DNA of 64,000 bases from Lachnospiraceae bacterium (GTDB lineage Bacteria > Bacillota > Clostridia > Lachnospirales > Lachnospiraceae), in the NCBI GenBank assembly GCA_022788085.1, contig JALEWA010000101.1, forward strand, positions 1 to 64,000, given 5' to 3'. The translations under genes and the position numbers were made by a program. Within the stretch, counting starts at the first letter, position 1; each line of letters opens with the position of its first letter. The notes below the pieces were generated by a model that saw nothing but the letters and a program-made list of their open reading frames with translations, was not told the DNA's origin and ran no database searches. Positions 1 through 8,256 of the stretch are shown one piece after another.

Positions 1-179
1 GTTTTGAATCAGCTAATTCCATTAAAACACGTAAGCTGACAAAGCACTTTTATTTATGTGGTGATGGAGTAAGTGATATCGCAGATGGTATAGGACTTGT
101 TTCTACGCGGGTCATGGTATGTGCAGCACATCAGGCACATATGGTGCTTCGGATATTAATGGAAGAGTATGAACCTTAG
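1..179 (+). CDS. thiF: ThiF-like adenylyltransferase, C-terminal end (partial)
   Basis: An open frame enters from the left edge (first whole codon at 3) and stops at TAG 177-179. The 58 visible residues contain [19 protein letters not shown] and a helical tail, resembling the end of the E1-like enzyme that adenylates the sulfur carrier ThiS. Its position just before thiG and thiH in the same direction supports a thiamine thiazole-branch role. The ATP-binding part lies outside the window, so a MoeB/HesA-type relative cannot be excluded. Confidence 0.6.
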   Translation, partial: FESANSIKTRKLTKHFYLCGDGVSDIADGIGLVSTRVMVCAAHQAHMVLRILMEEYEP

Positions 180-214
180 TTACTCTGTGTTCATCCAATG
201 AGCAACGAGGACTA

Positions 215-1018
215 ATGATTGGGAAGGAAAGGAATGGTTTTAGGATGCAGACAGAAGACAAATTAGTGATAGGTGGACATGAATTTCACTCAAGATTTAT
301 TCTTGGTTCAGGTAAATATTCCCTGAATCTGATAGAAGCTGCGGTAAAAGACGCAGGAGCAGAGATTATTACGTTGGCGGTCAGACGTGCCAATACGAAA
401 GAACAGGAGAATATATTGGATTATATTCCCAAGGGAGTAACCCTGCTTCCGAATACCTCCGGTGCAAGAAATGCCGAAGAAGCAGTCCGTATTGCCCGCC
501 TTGCAAGGGAGCTGGGGTGTGGTAATTTTGTGAAAATTGAGATTATGCGTGATTCAAAATATCTGTTACCGGACAATGCAGAAACGATTAAAGCAACAGA
601 AATTCTTGCAAAGGAAGGCTTTGTTGTCATGCCTTATATGTATCCTGATTTAAATGTTGCAAGAGACCTTGTAAATGCAGGTGCAGCAGCAGTTATGCCG
701 CTTGCTGCTCCGATAGGTTCTAATAAAGGATTGGCGACACGTGATTTTATTCAGATTCTGATACAGGAAATTGACCTTCCGATTATTGTGGATGCAGGTA
801 TCGGAAGACCTTCACAGGCATGTGAGGCGATGGAAATGGGTGCAGCGGCGATTATGGCAAATACTGCTCTTGCAACTGCCGGAGATTTACCTTTGATGGC
901 AGCAGCTTTCCGTCAGGCAATTGAAGCCGGAAGAAAGGCATATCTTTCAGGACTCGGACGTGTTCTTGTAAGAGGCGCATCAGCATCCGATCCGCTTACG
1001 GGATTTTTGCATGATTAA
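215..1018 (+). CDS. thiG: Thiazole synthase ThiG
   Basis: ThiG makes the thiazole phosphate ring of thiamine from deoxyxylulose 5-phosphate, dehydroglycine and ThiS thiocarboxylate. The protein is a single TIM barrel of normal length (257-267 aa). It carries [16 protein letters not shown] near the start, the Schiff-base lysine in NFVKIEI (K107 of the long form), [13 protein letters not shown], and the phosphate-binding part around [11 protein letters not shown]. Two starts are possible: ATG 215 (GAGG upstream) or ATG 245, which gives the usual [12 protein letters not shown]-terminus behind GGAAAGGA. The gene sits between the thiF-like end and thiH, all co-directional, so it is part of one thiamine operon. 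Any TPP riboswitch would lie outside the window. Confidence 0.95.
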   Translation: MIGKERNGFRMQTEDKLVIGGHEFHSRFILGSGKYSLNLIEAAVKDAGAEIITLAVRRANTKEQENILDYIPKGVTLLPNTSGARNAEEAVRIARLARELGCGNFVKIEIMRDSKYLLPDNAETIKATEILAKEGFVVMPYMYPDLNVARDLVNAGAAAVMPLAAPIGSNKGLATRDFIQILIQEIDLPIIVDAGIGRPSQACEAMEMGAAAIMANTALATAGDLPLMAAAFRQAIEAGRKAYLSGLGRVLVRGASASDPLTGFLHD

Positions 1019-1058
1019 TTTTTAAGTTGCAGCTTGATAGAAAGGCACGGTAATAAAA

Positions 1059-2312
1059 ATGGAAAATCAGTATTTTGTTGATTCAGAGTATCTTTCAGCA
1101 CAAGCGAAGGAGAAAAAACATAGATTGGAAAATGACCCTTCTTCCAGAAAAAATCATATGGAATATCTGCCGGGAATGGAGCAGATAGAGTCTGATATTT
1201 GCGAGAAGGTGATTTCTCAAATGAAAGCATTTGATTATTCACAGTATACGGCGGCAGATGTGAAGGCAGCATTGGAGCATGAGATTTGTACGATAGAGGA
1301 CTTCAAAGCTTTGCTTTCTCCGGCGGCAGAAACGTTTTTGGAGCAGATGGCACAAAAGGCAAGAATAGAAACGAGGAAGCACTTTGGTAATACGGTGTAT
1401 TTGTTTACACCATTATATATTGCTAATTACTGTGAGAATTATTGTGTGTATTGCGGTTTTAACTGTTACAATCATATCAATCGTATGAAACTGACATATG
1501 AACAGATAGAGCACGAAATGAAGGTAATTGCAGATTCCGGAATGGAAGAAATACTGATTCTTACAGGTGAAAGCCATTCGATGAGCGACATTCATTATAT
1601 TGGCGAAGCCTGTAAGTTGGCACGTAAATATTTCAGAATGGTCGGTTTGGAGATTTATCCGGTAAATACAGAGGATTACCGTTACCTGCACGAATGTGGA
1701 GCAGACTATGTTACCGTTTTCCAGGAGACTTATGATGCAGATAAGTATGAAACACTTCATCTGATGGGGCATAAGCGTGTATGGCCATACCGGTTTGATG
1801 CACAGGAAAGAGCTTTAAGAGGTGGAATGAGAGGGGTTGCCTTTTCGGCATTGCTTGGACTTGCTGATTTCAGGAAGGATGCTCTGGCAAGTGCATTGCA
1901 TGTATATTATCTGCAAAGAAAGTATCCACAGGCAGAGATGTCCCTTTCCTGTCCGCGATTAAGACCAATTATCAATAATGATAAGATTAATCCGCTTGAT
2001 GTGCATGAGAAACAGCTTTGCCAGATTATCTGCGCGTATCGTATTTTCCTTCCTTTTGTCGGAATCACGGTTTCTTCCCGTGAAAGCGCCCAGTTCCGTA
2101 ATGGAATCGTGAAAATAGCAGCAACAAAGGTATCTGCCGGCGTTTCTACCGGAATCGGTGATCATGAAAGCAAATATACCGGAAAGGAGAGCGACAGCGC
2201 TTCCGGTGATGAGCAGTTTGAAATCAATGACAGCCGTAGCTTTGAGAAGATGTATCAGGATATGGCAAGCGAAGGACTGCAGCCTGTGCTGAACGATTAT
2301 TTGTATGTCTGA
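1059..2312 (+). CDS. thiH: 2-iminoacetate synthase ThiH (radical SAM)
   Basis: ThiH cleaves tyrosine with a radical SAM mechanism to give dehydroglycine for ThiG. The CxxxCxxC iron-sulfur motif is visible as C125-ENY-C129-VY-C132. It is followed by typical ThiH segments ILILTGESHS, GLEIYPVNTEDY and VTVFQETYDADKYE. The C-terminal part carries SCPRLRP and VSSRESAQFRNG, expected for the ThiH barrel and its extension. The length of 417 aa fits the clostridial form. The stop overlaps the next start by 8 bases, which suggests translational coupling with the thiE-like gene. Confidence 0.95.
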   Translation: MENQYFVDSEYLSAQAKEKKHRLENDPSSRKNHMEYLPGMEQIESDICEKVISQMKAFDYSQYTAADVKAALEHEICTIEDFKALLSPAAETFLEQMAQKARIETRKHFGNTVYLFTPLYIANYCENYCVYCGFNCYNHINRMKLTYEQIEHEMKVIADSGMEEILILTGESHSMSDIHYIGEACKLARKYFRMVGLEIYPVNTEDYRYLHECGADYVTVFQETYDADKYETLHLMGHKRVWPYRFDAQERALRGGMRGVAFSALLGLADFRKDALASALHVYYLQRKYPQAEMSLSCPRLRPIINNDKINPLDVHEKQLCQIICAYRIFLPFVGITVSSRESAQFRNGIVKIAATKVSAGVSTGIGDHESKYTGKESDSASGDEQFEINDSRSFEKMYQDMASEGLQPVLNDYLYV

Positions 2313-2865
2313 TATTTTATGTGTAACAAACCGTAAGCTTTGCAAAAAGAATTTTCTTGTTCGCATTGAGGAGATTGCCCGGACATCTCCCAAAGGAATT
2401 ATTCTTCGTGAGAAGGATTTATCGGAAGAAGAGTATAAGAAACTGGCAGTTGACGTTATGAATATATGCAGAAGGTATGGTGTTCCATGTATTCTGCATT
2501 CTTTTGTAAGAACAGCTCTGGAGCTGGAATCAGGAGCCATTCATGTACCATTTCCTGTACTCATTAGCATGACAGAAGCGGAAAAGAAAGCCTTTCCGAT
2601 ACTTGGTGTTTCCTGTCATTCTGTAGAAGAAGCAGGAAAAGCAAAGGAGCTTGGCTGTACCTATATCATCGCAGGACATATTTTCGAAACAGATTGTAAA
2701 AAGGGTGTTCCACCAAGAGGTTTGGAATTCTTAAAAGAAGTATGTGATACAATAGATATCCCTGTGTACGCAATCGGGGGAATCACAATGGATAATATTG
2801 CATTGGTAAAGAATGCAGGGGCAGCAGGCGGCTGTATGATGAGCGGATTGATGAGACAAAGATAA
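2305..2865 (+). CDS. thiE: Thiamine-phosphate synthase family protein (ThiE/TenI-like)
   Basis: A short TIM barrel (186 aa) of the ThiE/TenI family. It shows LREKDLSEEEYKKLA, the family motif GVSCHSVEEAGKAKELG, and the phosphate-binding end YAIGGITMDN. ThiE joins the pyrimidine and thiazole moieties into thiamine phosphate. The operon position (last gene, overlapping thiH by 8 bases) favours that role. However, the usual His-x-Gly-Gln segment reads IHVPFPVL here, and the protein is shorter than typical ThiE. A TenI-like thiazole tautomerase is therefore a real alternative. Confidence 0.75.
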   Translation: MSDILCVTNRKLCKKNFLVRIEEIARTSPKGIILREKDLSEEEYKKLAVDVMNICRRYGVPCILHSFVRTALELESGAIHVPFPVLISMTEAEKKAFPILGVSCHSVEEAGKAKELGCTYIIAGHIFETDCKKGVPPRGLEFLKEVCDTIDIPVYAIGGITMDNIALVKNAGAAGGCMMSGLMRQR

Positions 2866-2923
2866 AAAGAAAATGTAGTAGTGTTAGTAGCTGCATTTTT
2901 TTTTTGCAATTTTTTTAAAAAAA

Positions 2924-2950
2924 TTAGCACTCACCTATTGACAGTGCTAA
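2924..2950. promoter_or_regulatory. CIRCE operator (HrcA site)
   Basis: TTAGCACTC, nine bases, then CAGTGCTAA: one mismatch from the CIRCE consensus TTAGCACTC-N9-GAGTGCTAA bound by the heat-shock repressor HrcA. It overlaps the -35 region of the promoter at 2938-2966, so HrcA bound here would block RNA polymerase. Confidence 0.93.
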
Positions 2951-2966
2951 TAATAGGTGTTATATT
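2938..2966 (+). promoter_or_regulatory. Sigma-A promoter of hsp20
   Basis: TTGACA (2938-2943), a 17-base spacer, then TATATT (2961-2966). The -35 box lies inside the CIRCE operator. It leaves an untranslated leader of about 130 bases before the hsp20 start at 3104. Confidence 0.85.
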
Positions 2967-3103
2967 ACATATAGAACAAAGGAAAGGGAAAAGAAAAAGA
3001 AAAATTCCAAGATTCTTTTGTTATAACTCGACACGTCAGATTTCTCTGATTGTGCTAAACATAAAAGTCATTTTTTAAAGATTATGGAAAGGAGATATGA
3101 CTT

Positions 3104-3556
3104 ATGTTAAGACCTAGTATTTTTGGAGAAGATTTATTTGATGAGATGATGGATTTCCCATTTGAGGATGAATTCTTTGGAAAGAGGAATCCACTGTATG
3201 GCAAGAATGCCAAGAACATGATGAAGACGGATGTAAGGGAAACAGAGAATGGCTATGAGGTAGATGTTGATTTACCGGGCTTTAAGAAGGATGAAATCAA
3301 TGCAGAGCTTAAGGATGGCTACCTTACCATATCAGCCGCCAAAGGACTTGATAAGGATGAAAAGGATAAGAAGACCGGAAAATACATTCGCCGCGAGCGT
3401 TATGCAGGAAGTTTAAGCAGAAGCTTCTATGTAGGTGAAGATATTACCCGGAATGATGTTCACGCAAAGTTTGAAAATGGTATTTTGCAGCTTACCATTC
3501 CAAAGAAAGATGCAAAGGCAGTAGCTTCAAATCAGTATATTGCTATAGAAGGATAA
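3104..3556 (+). CDS. Hsp20/alpha-crystallin small heat-shock protein
   Basis: An ATP-independent holdase chaperone that binds unfolding proteins. The 150-aa sequence begins MLRPSIFGEDLFDEMMDFPF. The alpha-crystallin domain runs from about residue 40 to 145, with VDVDLPGFKKDEINAELKDG, the IRRERYAGSLSRSF strand region and the closing NGILQLTIPKK motif. A strong site GGAAAGGAGATAT precedes the ATG. The CIRCE operator upstream indicates HrcA control, like clostridial hsp18. A 40-codon basic gene follows on the same transcript. Confidence 0.96.
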   Translation: MLRPSIFGEDLFDEMMDFPFEDEFFGKRNPLYGKNAKNMMKTDVRETENGYEVDVDLPGFKKDEINAELKDGYLTISAAKGLDKDEKDKKTGKYIRRERYAGSLSRSFYVGEDITRNDVHAKFENGILQLTIPKKDAKAVASNQYIAIEG

Positions 3557-3578
3557 TCAAAGAAGGGAAGTGTTGATA

Positions 3579-3701
3579 ATGGCTGATAAGAATCCAAAGC
3601 ACCCATTAAAGAAGAAAAAAACAACGCAGAAGATAAATGTAGCCGATCATACGATTGATCAGGAAGCAGCAGCTGCAAAGCATAAAAAACATGTATACTA
3701 A
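3579..3701 (+). CDS. Small basic protein (40 aa), unknown function
   Basis: ATG 3579 follows AAGGGAAG, and the frame stops at 3701 just before a terminator. The product is rich in Lys, His and Ala: a charged N-terminus with HPLKKKKTTQK, then a middle with INVADHTIDQEAAAAKH. It lies 22 bases after hsp20 and ends the CIRCE-controlled transcript, so it is probably co-induced by heat. No known domain was recognised. Confidence 0.6.
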   Translation: MADKNPKHPLKKKKTTQKINVADHTIDQEAAAAKHKKHVY

Positions 3702-3710
3702 ATAACAGTG

Positions 3711-3756
3711 GCAGGCGTATTGAATAGTGATTTGATACGCCTGCTATTCTTTTGCT
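3711..3756 (+). terminator. Terminator of the hsp20 transcript
   Basis: A 10-bp perfect stem, GCAGGCGTAT (3711-3720) with ATACGCCTGC (3735-3744), followed by a T-rich tract. It also lies just past the 3' end of the opposing ferredoxin-type gene. Confidence 0.8.
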
Positions 3757-3759
3757 TCT

Positions 3760-4461
3760 TTATAAAATCTTACCGTCTGTGGATATGGTGATTACCTGCC
3801 AAGGAATGAATTTACCACTTTCCTGTAGAGCATGTTTTGCAGCATTTTCGATACCACCACAGCAAGGAACCTCCATACGCACGATGGTCACACTCTTGAT
3901 GTCATTATTTGTAATGATTTGTGTCAGCTTTTCTGTATAATCGCCTTCATCTAGCTTGGGACAGCCAATCAGCGTAATATGGTTCTTGATGAATTCATTG
4001 TGAAAATTACCGTATGCATAGGCGGTACAATCTGCTGCAATCAATAGATTAGCATCCTTGAAATAAGGGGCATTCACAGGTAACAGCTTTATCTGAACTG
4101 GCCATTGTGACAGTTTGCTGGAAATGGATACCGGACTTTCCGATTCACAGGTGTTATTGTGGGTAATTGATTTTGACTGTGTACCCGGGCAGCCGCAGGG
4201 AAGGGGAGTGGTTTTGTCTTGCTTTTGCTGTTTGGATGCTAAAACTGCCACCTCATTATAGGCAGGTGCCTCACGTTCTTCAAAGGAAATGGCACCTGTA
4301 GGACATGTAGGAAGACAGTCACCAAGACCATCACAGTAATCTTCACGCATCAGTTTTGCTTTACCATCCACCATTTCAATGGCTCCTTCATGGCACGCAG
4401 ATGCACAAAGACCACATCCGATACACTTCGCTTCATCAATTTTAATTATTTTTCGAATCAT
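3760..4461 (-). CDS. 4Fe-4S ferredoxin-type protein
   Basis: A 233-aa iron-sulfur protein. The N-terminus has two clusters' worth of cysteines: CIGCGLCASAC (CxxCxxCxxxC, residues ~13-23) and YCDGLGDCLPTCP. A Cys-poor linker and a second domain follow, with IAADCTAYAYGNFHNEF, IGCPKLDEGDY and EVPCCGGIENA. The same domain layout is common next to Crp/Fnr regulators in anaerobic Firmicutes and is thought to act in electron transfer or oxidative/nitrosative stress; that role is inferred. It is divergent from the Crp/Fnr gene at 4753, which is a plausible regulator. The start is supported by AAAGGAG upstream of ATG. Confidence 0.8.
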   Translation of the reverse strand: MIRKIIKIDEAKCIGCGLCASACHEGAIEMVDGKAKLMREDYCDGLGDCLPTCPTGAISFEEREAPAYNEVAVLASKQQKQDKTTPLPCGCPGTQSKSITHNNTCESESPVSISSKLSQWPVQIKLLPVNAPYFKDANLLIAADCTAYAYGNFHNEFIKNHITLIGCPKLDEGDYTEKLTQIITNNDIKSVTIVRMEVPCCGGIENAAKHALQESGKFIPWQVITISTDGKIL

Positions 4462-4500
4462 ACTAAACTCCTTTCTGATTATATGTACTCTCGGAATCTT

Positions 4501-4618
4501 TTCAGTACAGCATAAAACACTTGCTGTTTTATGCGTAAGAACATGATTTTAAAAGCAAAAATGCCATTGCGGAGCAATTTAACATGCATTTTTGCATCGT
4601 ATCTATGAAGGTACTGAA
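4501..4618. mobile_element. MITE-like palindromic element (118 bp)
   Basis: Bounded by terminal inverted repeats TTCAGTAC (4501-4508) and GTACTGAA (4611-4618). It contains nested hairpins: GCATAAAACA/TGTTTTATGC and GCAAAAATG/GCATTTTTGC. There is no coding capacity. Its left end recurs at 9139 and its right end at 59865, so it belongs to a repeat family in this genome. It separates the divergent ferredoxin-type and Crp/Fnr genes. Confidence 0.6.
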
Positions 4619-4678
4619 TAGATACGAATATTGCTTTTTGGTTTGTATTATAATAGGAAACACATAATGTTAACAAGA

Positions 4679-4707
4679 TTGACTCTGTATAGCTATTATA
4701 ATAAAAT
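4679..4707 (+). promoter_or_regulatory. Putative promoter of the Crp/Fnr gene
   Basis: TTGACT (4679-4684), 17 bases, TAAAAT (4702-4707). It is about 45 bases upstream of the gene start, outside the MITE-like element. Confidence 0.55.
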
Positions 4708-4752
4708 GAAGAGAAATAATATGTTGTAAATCCAACAAAATGGAGAAGAAAG

Positions 4753-5433
4753 ATGAAGCAATATAGTTCTGTTTTGGAGAAATGTGCACTATTTCAAAAT
4801 ATTTATGAAAGGAATAAGGAATCGGATATTACAGAGATGCTAAAATGTCTCTCTGCAAATGTCATGAATGTCCACAAGAATCAAACGATATTGGCAGAGG
4901 GAGAACTGACACAAAAGGTTGGAATCGTTTTGTCAGGTGCGGTACAGGTTATCAGGGAGGATTATTATGGAAATCGTAGTATCGTAGCTTCGTTGGAAAC
5001 AGCGCAGTTATTTGGAGAGGTTTTTGCCTGCGCCGGAATCGACAGAATACCGGTGAGTGTGATTGCTGCCAAAGATAGTGAGATTATGATGCTGGATTGT
5101 AAGAAAATCATAACCACCTGCAACAATATGTGTCAATTTCATAATCAATTGGTATATAATATGGTACGCATCCTTGCAGGAAAAAATCTGATGCTGAATC
5201 AAAAACTGGAAATACTTTCAAAGCGTACTACACGGGAAAAGCTTATGACATATCTGCTTTCACAGGCAAAACTTCATAATAGCAACAGTTTTACGATTCC
5301 TTACGACAGACAGGAACTTGCAGATTATTTGTCTGTTGAGAGGAGTGCAATGTCAACAGAAATTGGTAAGCTTCGAAAGGAAGGAATATTGGAGTGTAAG
5401 AAAAATTACTTTAGATTATGTAAGAATATATAA
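4753..5433 (+). CDS. Crp/Fnr-family transcriptional regulator
   Basis: A 226-aa regulator. Residues ~25-140 form a cyclic-nucleotide-binding-type beta roll (LAEGELTQKVGIVLSGAVQV, LFGEVFACAG). Residues ~150-220 form a winged helix-turn-helix with TTREKLMTYLLSQ, the recognition part YDRQELADYLSVERSAMS and EIGKLRKEGIL. The cysteine cluster of true Fnr proteins is not evident. The gene is divergent from the ferredoxin-type gene, which is its likely target. GGAGAAGA precedes the start. The effector is unknown. Confidence 0.9.
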   Translation: MKQYSSVLEKCALFQNIYERNKESDITEMLKCLSANVMNVHKNQTILAEGELTQKVGIVLSGAVQVIREDYYGNRSIVASLETAQLFGEVFACAGIDRIPVSVIAAKDSEIMMLDCKKIITTCNNMCQFHNQLVYNMVRILAGKNLMLNQKLEILSKRTTREKLMTYLLSQAKLHNSNSFTIPYDRQELADYLSVERSAMSTEIGKLRKEGILECKKNYFRLCKNI

Positions 5434-5453
5434 TAGCAAAGGAGATTGGGCGA

Positions 5454-5966
5454 ATGAACAAATTAGATAAATTGATGGAACGAATGATAGAGTTTGATGG
5501 TGGTGATCCAAAAAGAATACAGCATTTTATAAAGGTACATAGCTTTGCACAACAGATTGGAGTTGGTGAGGGGCTTGATGTACATACGCAGGAACTTCTT
5601 GAGGCAGCAGCTATTGTTCACGATATTGGCATTCATCCTGCAGAAACAAAATATGGTCGATGTGATGGCAGGCTTCAGGAGCAGGAGGGACCAAAGCCTG
5701 CCAAAGAAATACTGAAAGAACTTGATTTCCCAGAAAGTGATATAGAAAGAATATGCTTTCTGATTGCGCATCATCACACTTATGAAAATGTTGAGGGTAT
5801 GGACTACCGTATTCTGCTGGAGGCAGATTTCCTTGTGAATCTTTATGAGGATGCTTTACCTGAATCCGCTATACATGCTGCTTTACAGAATATTTTCCGT
5901 ACAGAGACAGGAATACGGATTTGTAAGACAATGTATGGTATTCAGGATGAAGGAGCAGAAAAATGA
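5454..5966 (+). CDS. HD-domain phosphohydrolase-like protein
   Basis: A 170-aa single-domain HD protein. Metal ligands are visible as H29 (IKVHSFA), H56-D57 (AAAIVHDIGIHP), His residues in LIAHHHTYENVEGMDY, and Asp in LLEADFL. The family hydrolyses phosphate esters, often of nucleotides; the substrate here is unknown. The stop overlaps the start of the broken MATE gene (ATGA), so the two were once translationally coupled. It follows the Crp/Fnr gene by 20 bases, likely in the same operon. Confidence 0.85.
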   Translation: MNKLDKLMERMIEFDGGDPKRIQHFIKVHSFAQQIGVGEGLDVHTQELLEAAAIVHDIGIHPAETKYGRCDGRLQEQEGPKPAKEILKELDFPESDIERICFLIAHHHTYENVEGMDYRILLEADFLVNLYEDALPESAIHAALQNIFRTETGIRICKTMYGIQDEGAEK

Positions 5967-7029
5967 CAAACGATTTTTCAAAGGGAAGTGTTTGGAAAAA
6001 TATCGTTGCTCAGGCAATTCCATTGATCTTAGCACAGCTGGTGCATTTCCTCTGACAACATTAATTGCAGCATTTACGAATTTGTTTGGAACACCGTTTG
6101 TCATGCTTTCTACCGGTTTAAATGGTTTTATCAATGCACAAGGCTTTCCGAGAGTTGGAATGATGACTACTGTAATCGGGGCAATTTTGAATTTGATTTT
6201 AGATCCGCTATTTATCTTCTCTTTTCATATGGGGGTTAGCGGAGCCGCATTGGCAACAGTAATCAGCCAGATAGTATCGGCAGTATGGGTGCTGAAGTTC
6301 TTAACCGGAAAGAGGGTTCTGCTTCATATTAAAAAGAGATATATGAAGGTAAATCCAATGCTTGCAAAAGAGATAACGAGTCTTGGAATGGCAGGATTCA
6401 TCATGCAAGGTACAAACTGTCTGGTACAGGTGGTATGTAACGCAACCTTGAAAATCTATGGTGGAGATTTGTATGTTGGAATTATGACAGTAATCAATTC
6501 CGCGCGTGATATCTTATCCTTACCTGTTAGTGGGTTGACAAGTGGTTCACAGCCGGTTCTTGGCTATAACTATGGTGCAAGGGAATATACAAGGGTAAAA
6601 CAGGACATTTGCTTTACAGCTTTGCTTGGTATCTTGTATACAGTGGCAGCATGGCTATTTATCATAAAAAAACCAAGGTTTTTGATTTCAGTTTTTACAG
6701 AAGATGCTACCATGTTGGAATATGGTGTTTCTGCACTACATTTGTATTTTTTTGGCTTTTTCTTTATGGCATTTCAGTTTACAGGGCAGTCTACTTTTAC
6801 CGCATTAGGACATTCCAGGCAGGCTATCTTTTTTTCTTTGCTTCGAAAAGCTATTATTGTAACACCTCTGACTATTCTTTTACCAAGAATAGGATTTGGT
6901 GTGAGTGGAGTCTTTCTTGCAGAACCGATATCAAATGCGATTGGAGGTCTGGCATACTTCATAACGATGTGGTTTACTGTATACAGGCGGCTGGGGAGGC
7001 GAAAACAGATGGTGATGGCAAAGACAATG
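5963..7029 (+). pseudogene. MATE efflux transporter pseudogene with two internal deletions
   Basis: The natural N-terminus (MTNDFSKGSVWKNIVAQ) starts at ATG 5963 but meets a stop at 6053. MATE sequence then resumes in another frame from about 6039 (FPLTTLIAAFTNLFG). Compared with normal family members of ~450 residues, a block is missing after LILAQLV, costing the first helices and shifting frame. A second block is missing between TNLFG and FVMLSTGLNGF, in frame. The remainder to about residue FITMWFTVYRR looks intact. A multidrug exporter lacking its first helices should not work. The end runs into an RCC1-type fragment. Confidence 0.8.
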
Positions 7030-7197
7030 GATGGTGTAGCGGCTGTATGCGGTGGAGCAAATCATACGGTGATTATCAGAACTGATGAATCTGTTTGGAC
7101 TTGTGGTTCAGGAAATTATGGAGAACTTGGTAATGTGACTCCAGTACCATATAATTCAGACGGAGACGTAGGAAGTAATTTTGATATAACCAATTAG
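7030..7197 (+). pseudogene. RCC1-repeat protein fragment fused to the MATE remnant
   Basis: The frame of the MATE remnant continues without a stop into a piece that matches one RCC1 repeat: VCGGANHTVIIRTDESVW followed by TCGSGNYGELGN. It ends at 7197. RCC1 blades normally occur as several tandem copies in large, often secreted proteins; here only one remains, with no start of its own. It is most simply a 3' remnant joined to the MATE gene by deletion. Confidence 0.65.
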
Positions 7198-7833
7198 TTC
7201 CAACGAAGATTTCTCTAGTAAGATGTCACAAAAGTGTGACGTAAATAATATCACGACACAATACATCGAAGAATATCACTTTGCGATATTAGTTGTTCTG
7301 TATATGTGCGATTGGCTTGCATCACCATACAGTTTTCATTTGATGAAAATGGATAGATATAAATAATCTGAATAATTTAAGATTATTTTAAACTTATATT
7401 TCCTATTTACATTGACTGAACAACAGCTTTGTTTTATATTTTGTAAGGGAAATATTTATACATCGATTTCTAAGTACCAAGTGGTCAGTGTATTAGTATA
7501 TCGTTTCTAAAATAACTGCACCATACAACTTGTTTTTATGCAAAATGCACCATTTAGAAGCCTTGATATAGCATAGCATGTATTTATTTTTGCAATGGCA
7601 TTCTTGAAAATCGTTCTACATTTTCTGGTACAGTATATTAGAGATGAATAGCGTGTGATTTATTGTGTCTAATTATAACAATTCTGTAGTATTCATATTA
7701 TTATTCAATATTAACCGATTATCTGGTTAGAAATCCATTTATATAGTTAGGATTAAGATAAGCAGGAAGATGAACATTTTATAAACATTTGTGGTGTGAG
7801 AAGAAAGGAGAATCAAAGAGAAATCAAGAGCAT
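7198..7833. other. AT-rich non-coding stretch after the pseudogene
   Basis: No gene with a credible start and ribosome site was seen on either strand. Two small perfect hairpins are present: GTCACA/TGTGAC at 7225-7240 and AATATC/GATATT at 7272-7290. The stretch probably holds decayed sequence following the RCC1 fragment. Confidence 0.5.
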
Positions 7834-8236
7834 TTACGTGTCTCAAAGGGAGAAAGGCAAAAAGGCACGTAAAACGAGAGAAAGGGAAGGAGAAATTAAG
7901 TGAAATTACGTGCGGAAAGAAGAAAAAGGCAAAAGAGACACGTAAAACGAGAAAAAGAAAAAGAGAAATCAAGTGAAATTACGTGTACCAAGAAGAGGAA
8001 GGCAAAAGGGACACGTAAAGCAAGAAAAAGAGAAGGAGAAATCAAGTGAAATTACGTGCGGAAAGAAGAGAAAGGCAAAAGAGACACGTAAAATGAGAAA
8101 AAGAAAAAGAGAAACCAAGTGAAATTACGTGCACCAAGAAGAGAAAAGCAAGAAAGGCACGTAAACCTGAAAAAAGAGAAATTAACATAGTTACGTGTCC
8201 AAAGGAGAAAAGGTAAGAAAAGCATGCAAGTAAATA
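7834..8236 (+). repeat. Tandem array of ~73-bp hairpin-forming repeats (six units)
   Basis: Units begin at 7834, 7906, 7979, 8052, 8125 and 8191, with lengths 72, 73, 73, 73, 66 and a partial last unit. Each has left arm TTACGTG, about 23 purine-rich bases, and right arm CACGTAA, so each could form a 7-8 bp stem-loop in RNA or a spaced palindrome in DNA. The + strand is strikingly A/G-rich. Units 2 and 4 share TTACGTGCGG; units 3 and 5 share an ACC after the arm. In the last unit the right arm has changed to GCATGCAAGTAA, and this ATG is the first in-frame start of the next gene. Confidence 0.9.
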
Positions 8237-8256
8237 AAGTACATACAAGGAGATTA

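Noticed and set aside
6609-7085. 158-codon frame overlapping the MATE pseudogene
   Set aside because: The overlapping frame reads conserved MATE helices; this one is a shadow with no family features.
7834-8236. CRISPR array
   Set aside because: The units are contiguous 73-bp near-identical copies without unique spacers, and no cas genes are present.
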